Numbered from the stretch's first letter, positions 1 to 20,871 are shown. The stretch is DNA of 64,000 nt from Portunus trituberculatus (GCF_017591435.1 NC_059278.1:8641450-8705449), one strand, 5' to 3'. A program made the numbers and translations. Notes: generated from the letters alone by a model not told the origin.

Positions 1-1055
<1,055 letters not shown>

Positions 1056-1100
1056 TTCTACTTCTTGTATTTGTTCTTTTGTTTCTTTTGTTCTCTTTCT

Positions 1101-1426
1101 TTTCTTCTTCTTCTTCTTCCTCCTCCTCTTCCTACTCTTCTTCTTCTTCTTCTTCTTCTTCTTCTTCTTCTTCTTCTTCTTCTTCTTCTTCTTCTTCTTC
1201 TTCTTCTTCTTCTTCTTCTTCTTCTTCTTCTTCTTCTTCTTCTTCTTCTTCTTCTTCTTCTTCTTCTTCTTCTTCTTCTTCTTCTTCTTCTTCTTCTTCT
1301 TCTTCTTCTTCTTCTTCTTCTTCTTCTTCTTCTTCTTCTTCTTCTTCTTCTTCTTCTTCTTCTTCTTCTTCTTCTTCCTCCTCCTCCTCCTCCTCCTCCT
1401 CCTCCTCCTCCTCCTCCTCCTCCTCC
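1101..1426 (+). repeat. (TTC)n passing into (TCC)n
   Basis: A homopurine-homopyrimidine triplet tract. It has an imperfect lead-in to about 1134, then pure TTC to about 1377, then pure TCC to 1426. The step from TTC to TCC suggests a point change that was itself amplified. Tracts of this kind can form intramolecular triplexes. The long serine or glutamate frames across it are translation artefacts. Confidence 0.98.
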
Positions 1427-1517
1427 AGAACGTCGACTGCCTTCTCAGAAAATGCAGGGACTTGCTGACAACTCACAAACAAATCATCCCTTACTTTTAT
1501 ACCAAATTTTTTTTGCA

Positions 1518-1520
<3 letters not shown>

Positions 1521-1574
<54 letters not shown>
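1521..1574 (+). repeat. (GT)27 microsatellite
   Basis: Pure GT tract that follows a short T run. Confidence 0.99.
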
Positions 1575-1576
<2 letters not shown>

Positions 1577-1721
1577 ACATAGGTTTCTTTTTTGTGCCCG
1601 TTTTTATCTTTCTGTGTCCTGGACTTGAAAGGCGTTTTCAGGAATGCTATTTCTTCAAGTGTTTTTGATGTAAAGTACAATTGTTGTGGATGCGCTTGAA
1701 GAGTTTGGCGGGTGCGAAAAA

Positions 1722-1929
<208 letters not shown>

Positions 1930-2291
1930 CCCAGGTCGCTACTAGAGCCGTCACCTCAGCCCCGGAGGAACTACTACAACCCCGCTGTAGGACGTAGCAC
2001 CACCAACGGCAGTTCGTTCACACTTACGCGGGGTTGTGGAACAAACTGATAGTCAGTGAACAAAACTGTGAACATTTGGAGAGATTGACAACACATAAAT
2101 TGAAATGCACAGTTAACGAGTGGCTGATAAACTACAGACAGCAGTGATATATATTAGTAGACAGAGTGAGGCTTTAAGATGGGGAACAATAACTATGTAA
2201 CCTTTAGTCTCCAAGTTGTCACTATAAGCTATGTAAGGTAGTGGTGACATACTCTGTAAATATGTTGTAAACTGTAGAGATAAAAAAAAAT

Positions 2292-2293
<2 letters not shown>

Positions 2294-2359
<66 letters not shown>
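2294..2359 (+). repeat. (AG)33 microsatellite
   Basis: Pure tract. It follows an A-rich stretch that contains AATAAAG (2289-2296), a possible LINE tail, although no coding remnant is visible upstream. Confidence 0.98.
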
Positions 2360-2362
<3 letters not shown>

Positions 2363-2601
2363 CAAGACTTCCAGACTGTAGAATTCGTTTCCTGCAGCCA
2401 CATGTGACACGCAGTGACACTTGAACAAATGAAAAGTGGCTGCCCACAGGAGGCGAAAAATAGTAACTCCAATACTAGTGTTGTAATAGTTATAAGCAGG
2501 ATAAGTTATTCTATGTATATATTTTTCTTTTTTTATATATTAAGTGCAGGCTTCTTAAATAAGAACAAAAAAACATGTTTTTAAGCCTTTGTAAATTAGT
2601 T

Positions 2602-2606
<5 letters not shown>

Positions 2607-2672
<66 letters not shown>
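2607..2672 (+). repeat. (GA)33 microsatellite
   Basis: Pure tract. Confidence 0.99.
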
Positions 2673-2675
<3 letters not shown>

Positions 2676-2737
2676 CATACTTATGCGTATTAAAAAAACT
2701 CAAGTATATCTCTCATTCACCCACCTTCCCACCCACC

Positions 2738-2911
<174 letters not shown>

Positions 2912-3115
2912 ACAGGAACTTTAATTAATTCACGGAAGACAAGGGAGAAGGAACACTCCCGTAAAGGGAGCAACAGAAACAAAAGAAAGTAATTTTTTTC
3001 TTTTCTCTGAAACAAAGCCCTCTTTTCCTTAATAAGTTTTCTGCGATGCCAATCAACTTAGTAATCAAATTTTCAGGAAGTAGGGAAAGAAAGATGCCTT
3101 TTTGTGTTACAACCT

Positions 3116-3116
<1 letters not shown>

Positions 3117-3179
<63 letters not shown>
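3117..3179 (+). repeat. (AG)31 microsatellite
   Basis: Pure tract. Confidence 0.99.
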
Positions 3180-3182
<3 letters not shown>

Positions 3183-4079
3183 ATGAAGAGAGGCAAGGAT
3201 ATATGGATGAAGGGAGGGAGGGAGAATTATCGAATGGCGCTCTACTTAGACACAAAAATTGGAACTCTGTCACTTATTTCATTATTTTCATAATCTAAAA
3301 GACACGATGGATGAATCAGGCAAGGAAGAATGTCGATGTTCTTTTCTTTCACTGTCATGGATGGAAGGATTTCGGTGTTATCTTCAACTCTCTTTGTGAC
3401 TTGAATTTCATAGAATATCGCTACAAAACTAAATTAAACTTTGAATTTCATTGCTGGAGAAACTCGACATCTTGAGAATGATAGCATATTCTTTACCTAT
3501 GAATGTACCTGAATGCATTCCACTGTCCTAAATGAATGCTCCAAGGGTTGTGATTGGTGCAGATTACGGAATGGAAATATTTATTCATGTTAAATCTTCA
3601 TCGGTTGTCTCACCAGTAAAAGGGCAGCCAGGCGGTACAAGGACTGCCACGTGTAGCTCTTCTGGCTTCTTGTAACTTTCTTTTCTTGTACTACTGTGTT
3701 TCGAATACCTTCATGTTTACCTAAAAAAGATATTCTCATACAAATGTGTGCTCATGAAAGGAAAATCCGTTATTCTTAGTTAATTATATAACGATTTTGG
3801 ATGAGAAAATTTCAAATAAGTTAATTTGAAATAACATGATTAAATACTGGATACAAACTACATACTTAGAATAACAATTTTAAGACGAAACTCACCATAC
3901 AAAAATAACAGTTATAGTTTAGGGCTAAGTCATAAAGTTTCATCATTGCTTTCTCGACCTTGCATTGCCTCTCATTTCATAAAACTTGAACGCTGCCGCC
4001 AAGATCCTCAGGCGTGGTGGCAGCTGCACCGCGTGACTCTGACACCGCCACTGAAATCTGAAAAACAAACACAATGCCG
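3180..4079. other. No gene seen; AT-rich unique sequence
   Basis: AT-rich, with stops in all frames and no recognisable protein, RNA or repeat signature. Confidence 0.5.
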
Positions 4080-4164
4080 TAAAGTTCAGCTCAGGTTTGT
4101 TTTGGTTTATTCGCCACTAGCAACGGGACACACACGCACATGCATATACACACACGGGCGTGCG

Positions 4165-4199
<35 letters not shown>

Positions 4200-4246
4200 C
4201 ATAAAGTTCAGCTCAGGTTTGTTTTGGTTAATTCGTCACTAGCAAT

Positions 4247-4322
<76 letters not shown>

Positions 4323-4368
4323 ATAAAGTTCAGCTCAGGTTTGTTTTGGTTAATTCGTCACTAGCAAT

Positions 4369-4413
<45 letters not shown>
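4080..4413 (+). repeat. Compound minisatellite: ~52-bp unit plus (CA)n, three copies
   Basis: A roughly 52-bp unit begins with (C)ATAAAGTTCAGCTCAGG and ends in ..CACTAGCAAYGGGACACAC. It starts near 4080, 4201 and 4323, and each copy runs into a (CA)n tract, giving a period of about 122 bp. The first copy differs at a few bases, and its CA tract is interrupted by GCGCGC-type steps. The other two are nearly identical. The microsatellite was apparently duplicated together with its flank. Confidence 0.95.
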
Positions 4414-4418
<5 letters not shown>

Positions 4419-4600
4419 AGGATGAAAGTCAATTTTTTTCTTAAAAAATTCTCACCATCTCTGTGTTCCCCTCCACTGTTTTATCAATATATACGAAGTT
4501 ATATCTATTTCATTTGGTGAAACATACCCCGGCTAGATATTTCTTTTCTATCTACACACCTTCCAGAGCTGTCAGCGCAGCCTACACCGCAGAGGGAACG

Positions 4601-4925
4601 TTTTTTTTTTTTTTACGGTAAGGCCTATAGCGCGCCTGTAGGCACACTTGAAGAGTGTATGGGAAGCGCTGTTCAGCTTCCGCCCATTAGTGGCGCAGGC
4701 AATTTTATTTATAGTGGTACCCATATTAGAGCCCATATCACCGCCCAAGCTCATCTCGAGTGTAACCACCTAGAACCTGGGTATCATGGTGACATGTAGG
4801 TAACTTTCAACCACTCGACAAATGGCAAAGAGTTTTAAGGCTGTACGTGGTGGGATTCGAACCTACGCGTAGACGTCTGCCCGATCCCACGCTCACCATC
4901 TTATCCACTACGCCACCGCCTCCCT
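4601..4925 (-). mobile_element. tRNA-derived SINE with poly(A) tail (family 2)
   Basis: Read on the minus strand, the element starts near 4925 with a tRNA-like head. Box A reads TGGCGTAGTGG and box B reads GGTTCGAATCC, the internal RNA polymerase III promoter of tRNA genes. A tRNA-unrelated body of about 250 bp follows, ending in a 14-base A tail (T run at 4601-4614 on the plus strand). Head, body and A tail are standard SINE architecture. The anticodon arm is too diverged to assign an amino acid. Only a weak 4-5-base flank match (AACG) is visible as a possible target duplication. The head and body differ from the tRNA-Val SINE elsewhere in the window. I cannot name the family. Confidence 0.8.
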
Positions 4926-7139
<2,214 letters not shown>

Positions 7140-7359
7140 CGACAGCCTAGGATATAAGAGCTCTTCTCCACTATCGGTAGCACATAATATTCTGTGCGAG
7201 GTTGTCATGTCCTACGTTTTCGGAGGGGGAAGGAGGGAGAGAGGGCCTGAGGGATAAGCGGAGAGGAATAGCGGGTGAAATTCCTCGCTGTTTCCCGGCC
7301 TGTGTTTGTGAGGGATTGATCTGACCACGACAAGGTTCACAAGCTTCAAATGTCACGGA

Positions 7360-7640
7360 ATTCAGATGAACATAGGATGGAGAATCAGTTTACACTATGT
7401 AGTTAAAGTAAAAAAAAGTAGAAATGATCGCAATGAAATTTTCCTGAACATCTAATTTTTCTTAAGAAATTTAGTGGAACATGAAATGGAGAATCAGTTG
7501 ATATTATTTACCTTCATTTAGGGATACATATTGTATCAAAATAAAATTCTACCATACGTCTACTATTTTGAATTGAGAAATTTAGCTGAGCACGAAGATG
7601 GATTTAAAAGTTTTCAGTCAGATTTAGGGAAAGATTAAAT
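7360..7640 (+). repeat. Decayed tandem repeat, ~110-bp period
   Basis: A phrase like GAACATRRRATGGAGAATCAGTT recurs at about 7366 and 7472, with a weaker match at 7585 (GAGCACGAAGATGG). The last two are each preceded by a RAGAAATTTAGYTGRRC phrase. Spacings are about 107 and 113 bp. Many substitutions separate the units, so this is an old array. Confidence 0.5.
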
Positions 7641-8354
<714 letters not shown>

Positions 8355-8435
8355 CAGGTAAATTGATCCACCTGTGAATGTAAAGATGTTAAATAGAATA
8401 GACTGACAAAGGAAAAAAATAACGTGAGCGTCTTG

Positions 8436-8551
<116 letters not shown>

Positions 8552-8829
8552 AAAGAGAAAAAAGTAAATGAAAAAATAAATAAACGCGAGGTAATATTCT
8601 TCCTAAAAACATGATACCTAAAAAAAAAAAAAGCATTCCCGCAAGGCAAAGTTAGACAGGTAAAATGATAGGTAGAATGACTGAAGGAAGAAGTCAACAC
8701 AGTGAAACAATATCGCAGGTTACCATGGCATCGTATAATGTTAGTTGAAATCGGGGAGTTTGGTTGGCCAGTCGGTGAGGGGGAAGTGACGGGACACAAT
8801 AATATAACAATAAGAAAAGAAAGTCAAGA

Positions 8830-9395
8830 AAAGATCAAATTTCGAGCAAAAGGGTTGAATAATTTATGTTTAGCTGGTACGGCGAGAAAAGGGACCATGA
8901 ATCATAGACTAAAGTAAAAAAAAAAAAAAAAAAAAAAAGGAAAACTCACACGGGTAAGCTCAACTAGGGAAGGATAAGTGAAAAAAGCATGATAATCCGT
9001 CATCATGAATCATAAAGCAGCAAAAAGAATAAAGCTTCTCAGGTAGACTCGGACAGTTTAAGAAAAGTAGACTTAAAGGATCAAATTTTATAAAGGAAGT
9101 TAAAATTTCATAACTCAGAAAGATCAGATAAATCGTTCCTTGATAAATCATAAAGCACACACACAAGAAATTAAATCACACAGTTAGTGGAGGAAACTGG
9201 ACGCCATAAACCACAAAATATCAAAGAGAGTTAAATTTCATGAAGAGAGAGACTCGCATGGATGAAGGAAAACGAGACCGTAAATCACGAAGCATTAAAA
9301 GAGTTAAAATTTCACCCGTTTAGACACAGGAAAGAAAACTGGACACACTGGACTCCATAAATCATAAAGCTTTAAAAAGAATTAAAATCCCCCAC
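8830..9395 (+). repeat. Decayed tandem repeat array, ~62-77 bp period, about 8 units
   Basis: A core resembling ATAAATCATAAAGC followed by RAAAGAGTTAAAATTTCA recurs near 8895, 9004, 9078, 9141, 9203, 9278 and 9355, with a weaker unit near 8832. Most spacings are 62-77 bp, and one is 109 bp. The units are heavily substituted. A 22-base A run at 8917-8938 interrupts the array. Confidence 0.65.
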
Positions 9396-9711
9396 ACAGA
9401 TGGTTTTAGGCGGAACAGGTGAGACGAGCGGGGAGAACAATGAAGCTTGCGGCAGGTGGCAGGTAGCAGTAGCGGTGGCGGTGGTGGCGGCTGAGTCTGT
9501 GTTCTGCGGCGACACAAAGGGAACAAGAGGCGCGGGAGAGGTAATCTAATTGGCCAGCGCCCCTTCGCCAAGCGTCTCCTGCATCAGTGAAACGACCCAG
9601 TTGTGCTACAGCCACTTGGTGGGGCGTGCCGACCTTAAAGGGACGCAAGGGACGGAAGTGCAGTGACGGGGGTTTCTCTTTTCAATTGCGTCCTCTTGCT
9701 CGTTATGGCTT
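9396..9711. other. No gene seen; GC-rich interval
   Basis: Locally GC-rich with GGTGGCGG-type triplets near 9470-9495. It could be part of a CpG-rich promoter, but no exon or promoter motif can be supported. Confidence 0.35.
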
Positions 9712-9833
9712 GTGGCTTGACTTGGCTCGGCTTGGTTTGGCTTGGCTTGGTTTGGCTTGGTTTGGCTCGATTTGGCTTGGCTTGGCTCGATTTGGCTTGG
9801 CTTGGCTGGGCTTGGCTGGGCTGCTTTCTGGGT
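9712..9833 (+). repeat. TTGGC pentanucleotide array
   Basis: About 24 copies of a TTGGC/TTGGT/TCGGC pentamer, with variants that include GATTT and GGGCT. Confidence 0.95.
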
Positions 9834-10131
9834 TGATGCTTACCTTGCTTTATTGTTTACTTGTTAGTTTTGATACTGTATTTTTATCGTTGCTTTGTTG
9901 TTGTTTTCTTATATGTGTCTGTTTAGTTAGTTTGTTATTATTTTTTCGTCATCGTAGTGTATCGTTGTTTTATTGCCGTCCACCTTATTTACTTCATTAT
10001 CATACTGTTCTTGTTGTCTTATGTTGTTGTTGAATCTCTTTTATTCTCTCGGGTGATTTTATTGGTTTTGTTCAATTGGATTATATTTTATGGGATTATT
10101 TCGCTGGGTTGCTTCTAAAGACTACCCTATT

Positions 10132-10134
<3 letters not shown>

Positions 10135-10208
<74 letters not shown>
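10135..10208 (+). repeat. (CT)37 microsatellite
   Basis: Pure CT tract. Confidence 0.99.
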
Positions 10209-10214
<6 letters not shown>

Positions 10215-10348
10215 TTCAGCGACATTTATTTTATTAAGTTCATGCAGTTGGATTTATTTGATTTGATTATTTCATGGCAATGTTTCTGGAGATTTGTTTT
10301 AGTACTGGATTGTTATGGATTTCTTTTCTTTAAATCATTTCAAAGTTT

Positions 10349-10444
10349 CCTTATTAGATGATCGTTTTTATATTGATTTTACTTATTAAATGATCGCTTT
10401 TATTTAGATTTTACTTATTAAATGATTGTTTTTATTGATTTTAC
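10349..10444 (+). repeat. Short tandem repeat, ~30-33 bp, three units
   Basis: Units begin CTTATTARATGATYG near 10349, 10382 and 10412, each followed by a T-rich stretch ending GATTTTA. Confidence 0.85.
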
Positions 10445-10732
10445 TTTCAAACAATTTTTTTCCCTCAACATGGTTTTTATATATTTTCGTCCTTTAACTT
10501 TTCTCATCTAAATTATGTCCCTGGGTTTTGTTTTATTTGGTCTTTCTTTATTTCTCGCGGTTAGGAATTATAATCAATATATAGAAAGTTACGACCGCCT
10601 TTCATTTATGATTTGATCTTATATTCATTGTATTGGATAATCAAATGGTTTTCTTTTTGTCTCTATCACGTTTCACTTTCTTTGATTATACACACACACA
10701 CATTTCTCTCTGTCTCTTTGTCTGTCCTCGCA

Positions 10733-11391
<659 letters not shown>

Positions 11392-11626
11392 AAATTCACT
11401 TCGGAAAAAACATTTCGTTCGTTGTAGCTAACGTTTTAGTTACTATTATTATAAAAATAGTTCTTATTCCACCAGTCAGTATAATCTATTTATACTCTGA
11501 TAAGTACTTGCCTGAAAAGTTCTACTTTATATAGGCTAGCTTGGTTTAACTGTAAAGATTTGATATACTCATATATACCAGTATGTAAAATGACTTGGCT
11601 ATAAATAAATGTTTCAAATGTTTCAA

Positions 11627-11629
<3 letters not shown>

Positions 11630-11711
<82 letters not shown>

Positions 11712-11754
11712 TCTCTTTTGCGTTCATTTTTCCTCCCTTTACTCTTTACTCAGC

Positions 11755-11805
<51 letters not shown>
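11630..11805. repeat. Inverted pair: (TC)39 - 49 bp - (GA)24
   Basis: A TC tract (11630-11707) is followed by a 49-bp spacer and a GA tract (11757-11805). The two arms are complementary over at least 48 bp. Just upstream are AATAAA (near 11604) and a duplicated TGTTTCAAA unit, resembling a LINE 3' tail. Confidence 0.97.
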
Positions 11806-13977
<2,172 letters not shown>

Positions 13978-14202
13978 ACCTTGGAATGAAAGTGTTTACT
14001 GTATAAGCTTTTAAGGTAAGACACGCAACAAATTGGTGTGTGCCACTGAGAAAAAAAGGGGAAGGTTGCTCGCCTTTTTCTTTCTCTCTTTCTCCTATCC
14101 CATCCTCGTTCTGTCCAATCGTTGCAAAAATGTTACGTATGTGGTTAGTTTTGAGAGCGAGAGACACGATCAAAATTGAGCGTCAGATGCAGTGCTTTTG
14201 TG

Positions 14203-14204
<2 letters not shown>

Positions 14205-14261
<57 letters not shown>
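14205..14261 (+). repeat. (GA)28 microsatellite
   Basis: Pure GA tract, 228 bp after the opposite-phase TC tract. Confidence 0.99.
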
Positions 14262-15285
<1,024 letters not shown>

Positions 15286-15317
15286 AGATTCACTTGTATT
15301 GAGATTCACTTGTATTG

Positions 15318-16460
<1,143 letters not shown>

Positions 16461-16565
16461 ATAATGTGCTTAGTATTTAGTTTGTTTTTGCCATATTTCT
16501 TGTTTTCTGCTAATGACGGTGGTAAAGAATCTCAATATTTCATTATCTGGATTGTTAACACACAA

Positions 16566-18540
16566 TTTTTTTTTTTTTTTTTACTTAGGAAAGAGGGCCA
16601 GCCAAGAGCAAAAAAAAAAAGAAAGTTAGAAAGAAGCCCACTTGAGCGCTGGCTCTCCAAAGAGTAGAAAATGTGCCAAAACCGTCAACCAGAATTAGGG
16701 GAGCAAATGCCTCGATACCTCCCTCTTAAAAGAAGACAAGTTGTAGGAATTTGGAAATACAGATGCAGGGAGGGAGTTCCAGAGTTTACCAGTGAAAGGG
16801 ATGAATGATTGAGCGTACTGGTTAACTCTTGCATTAGAGAGTTGGACAGAATAGGGATGAGAGGAAGAAGAAAGCCTTGTGCAGCGTGGCCGCAGGAGGA
16901 GGGAGGCATGCAGTTAGCAAGATCAGTAGAACAGTTACCATGAAAATAGCGATAAAATATAGAAAGGGATGCAACATTTCGGCGGTGAGAAAGAGACTGA
17001 AGACAGTTAGTCAGAGGAGGGAGTTGATGAGACGAAGAGCTTTCGATTCCACCCTATCAAGCAAAGCTGTGTGACTGGAACCCCCAAACATGCGAAGAGT
17101 ACTCCATACAGGGACGGATAAGGCCCTTATACAGAGTAAGCAGTTGGAGGGCGAGAAAACTGGCGGAGACGCCTCAGAACACCTAACTTCATAGAAGCTG
17201 TTTTAGCAAGAGATGAGATGTGAAGTTTCCAGTTAAGATTATGAGCAAAGGACAGACCGAGGATATTCATTGTGGAAGAGGAGACAGTTGAGTGTCATTG
17301 AAGAAGAGGGATAGTTGTCTGGAAGGTTGTGTCGAGTTGATAGATGGAGGAATTGAGTTTTGAGGCATTGAAAACTACTAGATTTTCTCTGCCCCAATCG
17401 GAAATTTTAGAAAGATCGGAAGTCAGGCGTTCCGTGGCGTCCCCGCGTGATCTGTTAATTTCCTGAAGGGTTGGACGTCTCTGAAAGAACGTGGAAAGAT
17501 GTAGGGTGGTATCATCAGCGTAGGAGTGGATAGGGCAAGAAGTTTGGTTAAGAAGGTCATTAATGAATAATAGAAAGAGAGTGGGTGACAGGACAGAACC
17601 CTGAGGAACACCACTATTAATAGGTTTAGGAGAAGAACAGTAGCCGTCTACCACAGCAGCAATAGAGCGGTCGGAAAGGAAACTTGAGATAAAGTTGCAG
17701 AGAGAAGGATAGAAGCCGTAAGAGGGCAGTTTTGAAATCAAAGCTTTATGCCAGACTCTATCAAAAGCTTTTGATATGTCTAACGCAACAGCAAAAGTTT
17801 CACCGAAATCTCTAAAGAGGATGACCAAGACTCAGTAAGGAAAGCCAGATCACCAGTAGAGCGACCTTGACGGAAGCCATACTGGCGATCAGACAGAAGA
17901 TTGTGAAGTGACAGATGTTTGAGAATCTTCCTATTCAGGATAGATTCAAAAACTTTAGACAAGCAAGAGATTAAAGCTATAGGACGGTAGTTTGAGGGGT
18001 TAGAACGGTCACCCTTTTTAGGAACAGGCTGAATGTAGGTGAAGGAAAGGTAGAAGTCGATAGACAAAGTTGGAAGAGTTTGGCCAGGCAAGGTGCAAGC
18101 ACAGAAGCACAGTTTTTGAGAACAATAGGAGGGACCCCATCAGGTCCATAAGCCTTCCGAGGGTTTAGGCCAGCAAGGGCATGGAAAACATCATTACGAA
18201 GAATTTTGATTGTAGACATGAAATAGTCAGAGGGAGGAGGAGAGGGAGGGACAAGCCCAGAATCGTCCAAGGTGGAGTTGTGAGCAAAGGTTTGAGAAAA
18301 GAGTTCAGCTTTAGAGACAGAAGAGATGGCAGTGGTGCCATCAGGATGAAATAAAGGAGGGAAAGATGAAGAAGTGAAGTTATTTGAGATGTTTTTGGCT
18401 AGATGCCAGAAGTCACGAGGAGAGTTTGAGTTTGAAAGATTTTGAAATTTCCTATTTATGAAAGAGTGTTTGGCAAGTTGAAGAACAGACTTGGCATGAT
18501 TCCGGGCAGAGATATAAAGTGCATGAGATTCAAGATGGAT
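16566..18540 (-). mobile_element. LINE-A: 5'-truncated jockey/CR1-like non-LTR retrotransposon
   Basis: The element reads on the minus strand from about 18540 to a 17-base A tail (T run at 16566-16582 on the plus strand). It holds the end of a connector, a full reverse-transcriptase region, the C-terminal thumb region and a 3' UTR of roughly 110 bp. It lacks the endonuclease, so it is a typical 5'-truncated insertion of about 2 kb. Its 3' half is nearly identical to LINE-B at 60378-61405, including the sequence next to the A tail. This implies recent activity of the family. I could not define a clean target duplication. The clade is inferred from motif style, not from a tree. Confidence 0.93.
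16695..18535 (-). pseudogene. Reverse transcriptase (LINE-A ORF2 fragment), frameshifted
   Basis: Minus-strand frames carry, in order: a pre-RT stretch ending in PRKAYGPDGVPP (about 18130); VPKKGDRSNPSNYRPIALIS and FRQGRSTGDL (about 18030-17850); LDISKAFDRVWH with the first catalytic aspartate (about 17785); NSGVPQGSVLSPTLF (about 17610); and SYADDTTLH with the catalytic aspartate pair (about 17510). The C-terminus ends LSSFKREVSRHLL, then stops at 16695-16697. The frame shifts near 18050, near 17830, near 17360 and again toward the C-terminus, so no complete protein can be made. The key RT residues are still present. The enzyme would copy the element's RNA at the target site by target-primed reverse transcription. 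Confidence 0.92.
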
Positions 18541-20338
18541 GACGTTTTTTTTTCCGGCCTACCGAATCATTTGCGTAAAAATAAGTCGGTCGGTGATTTT
18601 TTTCAACTATTTCGAACTCTCCCATTGCGGTGACCGATTCACTATGTCATTTTTGTTTTCTTGCCATTTGCACAAACTTGTACTGAATATACAATGAAGG
18701 ATTTCCTAATAAAGAAAATCACACAAGACTTTATCAGTAACTTCCCTTGACACTTTCTGATAGTGAGCTTCGGGAAAGTAGGAGAGCTCACGTGGGAGAG
18801 TGCTTCTACTAGCCGTAATGGGTTGAGAGTGGACCTGGTGGAGTGAGAATTGAGAGTAAGTGAAATGCGTGTCTGGCTGAACTCACAAAGAAGAGACGGA
18901 ACAGCGTGAGGAACATTACGCTCAACTGAAGTAGAAGAGTCGAATGTCATGACTCGTTCCCAGCACGAGTTCCGCGTGTCGCTTAAATGACACACCGATT
19001 GACAACTTGCGCAAGGACATAAAATGAGTAAAGAGAGACGTAGGAACTTTGCGCCAAAAGCCATTATTGCCGAACTCCCTCCTCTCTGCAGTAATTCCAG
19101 TTTAGATGCAGGACGGAGAAACGAGGAAGAAGGGAATTGTAGGTAGAATGTGTTTATGAGTAGAATTTTCATCAGTAATTTCCTTCTTAGATATTCACTT
19201 TGTAGTTAACTAATTTTGGTTAGGATGAAAGACGGAAAGGAGAAGAAATGATATACAATAATAAAAAAGGAGCGTTCATTGATCAGATTTCTACTGCCAA
19301 TGACTTCAGTTTTTTTTACGCCACAGTTAAACAATTCCGGCTAAGATTGAATGAAAAGCAGAAAGAGATGATAAAAATATATTTGTGAATAAAGTTGCTA
19401 TCATTAATGTCTTTTTTCGCTTAACTTTTACGCAAGGTTTGAACTTTGAATAGTAACTTTTTGGCTTCACTCATCATGAAAAAGACGAGATAAAACAAAA
19501 GGCATTTTTCTCCTCGTCTACCTGACTCCTGGTTAACACGTACCATCAAAACTGGCGGCAGTGTATTGCCCACCACTTGTTTGGAGCGGGAAATACCAGA
19601 CTGTAAAATCCTGCTTTATCTCCCCGGCTCAGTGCTCATTAAGAGGGAAAAGTTTGCTTTCGAGTTGCAGACCGGAAGGGAATTGTAAGGACTACATTTT
19701 TTTTTCTGTGCGTGTGGATAAGAGGAGCGGGGAGCGGCGGGAAGAGATGGATGAAAGATTGTAGCATATCCAGGTTTGCAGATTTCGGTCAGCGGAGAGT
19801 GAATGGTGGACAAATGAAGGACGATGCTATTGACAATCTGCTATTAAGACTCACCTGATGAACACTTTTGAATACACTAGCCTGTCCTTCACCTAACCTT
19901 GAAAAACATCATGGCAAACATTATTTTCATCTATTTGTTTGACCTTACAAACAAATTGCCAGTTTTTGAAGAATCTTAATTAGAAAATACAAACGGTTAC
20001 GATTAACAATGATGAGCAGAATGAAAATAGATGTTTTTCGTAGATCGTAGTGTCTAGAATATTAAGGCGGAGATGGGATATAATAGCTCCTTCCCCTTTG
20101 TCCCCGCGCCAACTGGAGGATGAAGACTTGACAAGGTGACGGACGGGTGGAGGTCGGCAGGTGACGAGTAATGTTCCCGTACTGTTGTCGCTTTGATGAA
20201 GCAAGAGTCAGAGTTTTATTTGTTTATTTATTTTATTTTTTTATATGTGTGAACAAGGAGGAAAAAAAAAAAAAACATGAATAACTGAAGCATGAAATTG
20301 TCCAGTGGTGACTCAGGTATCAAGTATACATGTTGAAT

Positions 20339-20340
<2 letters not shown>
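18541..20340. other. No recognised gene; one unexplained minus-strand open frame
   Basis: A 176-codon frame without low-complexity sequence lies at 18642-19172 on the minus strand. It has no motif, signal or domain I recognise and no convincing splice context, so I do not call it a gene. The rest is AT-rich. Confidence 0.4.
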
Positions 20341-20386
<46 letters not shown>

Positions 20387-20404
20387 ACACCCACACACAC
20401 ACAC
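20341..20404 (+). repeat. (CTA)15 followed by (CA)n
   Basis: A pure ACT/CTA triplet run to about 20386, then CCCACACACAC. Confidence 0.97.
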
Positions 20405-20869
20405 GTAATAATAATCAATAGTTAACAAGAGGACTTTTTCCTGGGCGCCTGTGGATCAGCAACTCAGCGAGTGAAAATCCGATTACCGGGAGAGTGATTA
20501 TGGGATTCCTCTCTCCCGGGGATTGTGTTGCTCCGGGTTCGTATCCTGGTTCGTATTCAGAAACACTGTCCTCTCATTACATCTATTTTCAAAGGCCTCA
20601 GATACTACTAGCTGGGCTGTCATGAGTGTTTCTCCTCTTAAATCATGTTGTAATTTTGTTATATAAAAAGACCCTTAAAAAGCTGTATTTTGAACTAGAG
20701 CTTTTGTAAAAAAGTACAGGTGTGGCGTAAAATGTTTCAGAATATGGTGCCCTGTGCATTACAGCCACCCATACTAACAACCCACACTCTTAGCTCATGT
20801 ACCACCCTTACTATCTATTCACACCCAATGCTACTATACTCATTCATATATTCATGCTGAGCCTTTTTG

Positions 20870-20871
<2 letters not shown>
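20405..20871. other. No gene seen; isolated box-B-like match
   Basis: The sequence near 20527 reads GGTTCGTATCC, close to a tRNA box B. No paired box A or tRNA fold could be made, so it is not called. Confidence 0.4.

Noticed and set aside
18642..19172. 176-codon minus-strand frame without obvious low complexity
   Set aside because: No recognisable domain, no splice or promoter support; kept only as a note in the interval entry.
20455..20560. Another tRNA-derived SINE or tRNA
   Set aside because: Only a box-B-like match (GGTTCGTATCC); no box A at a proper distance and no cloverleaf.
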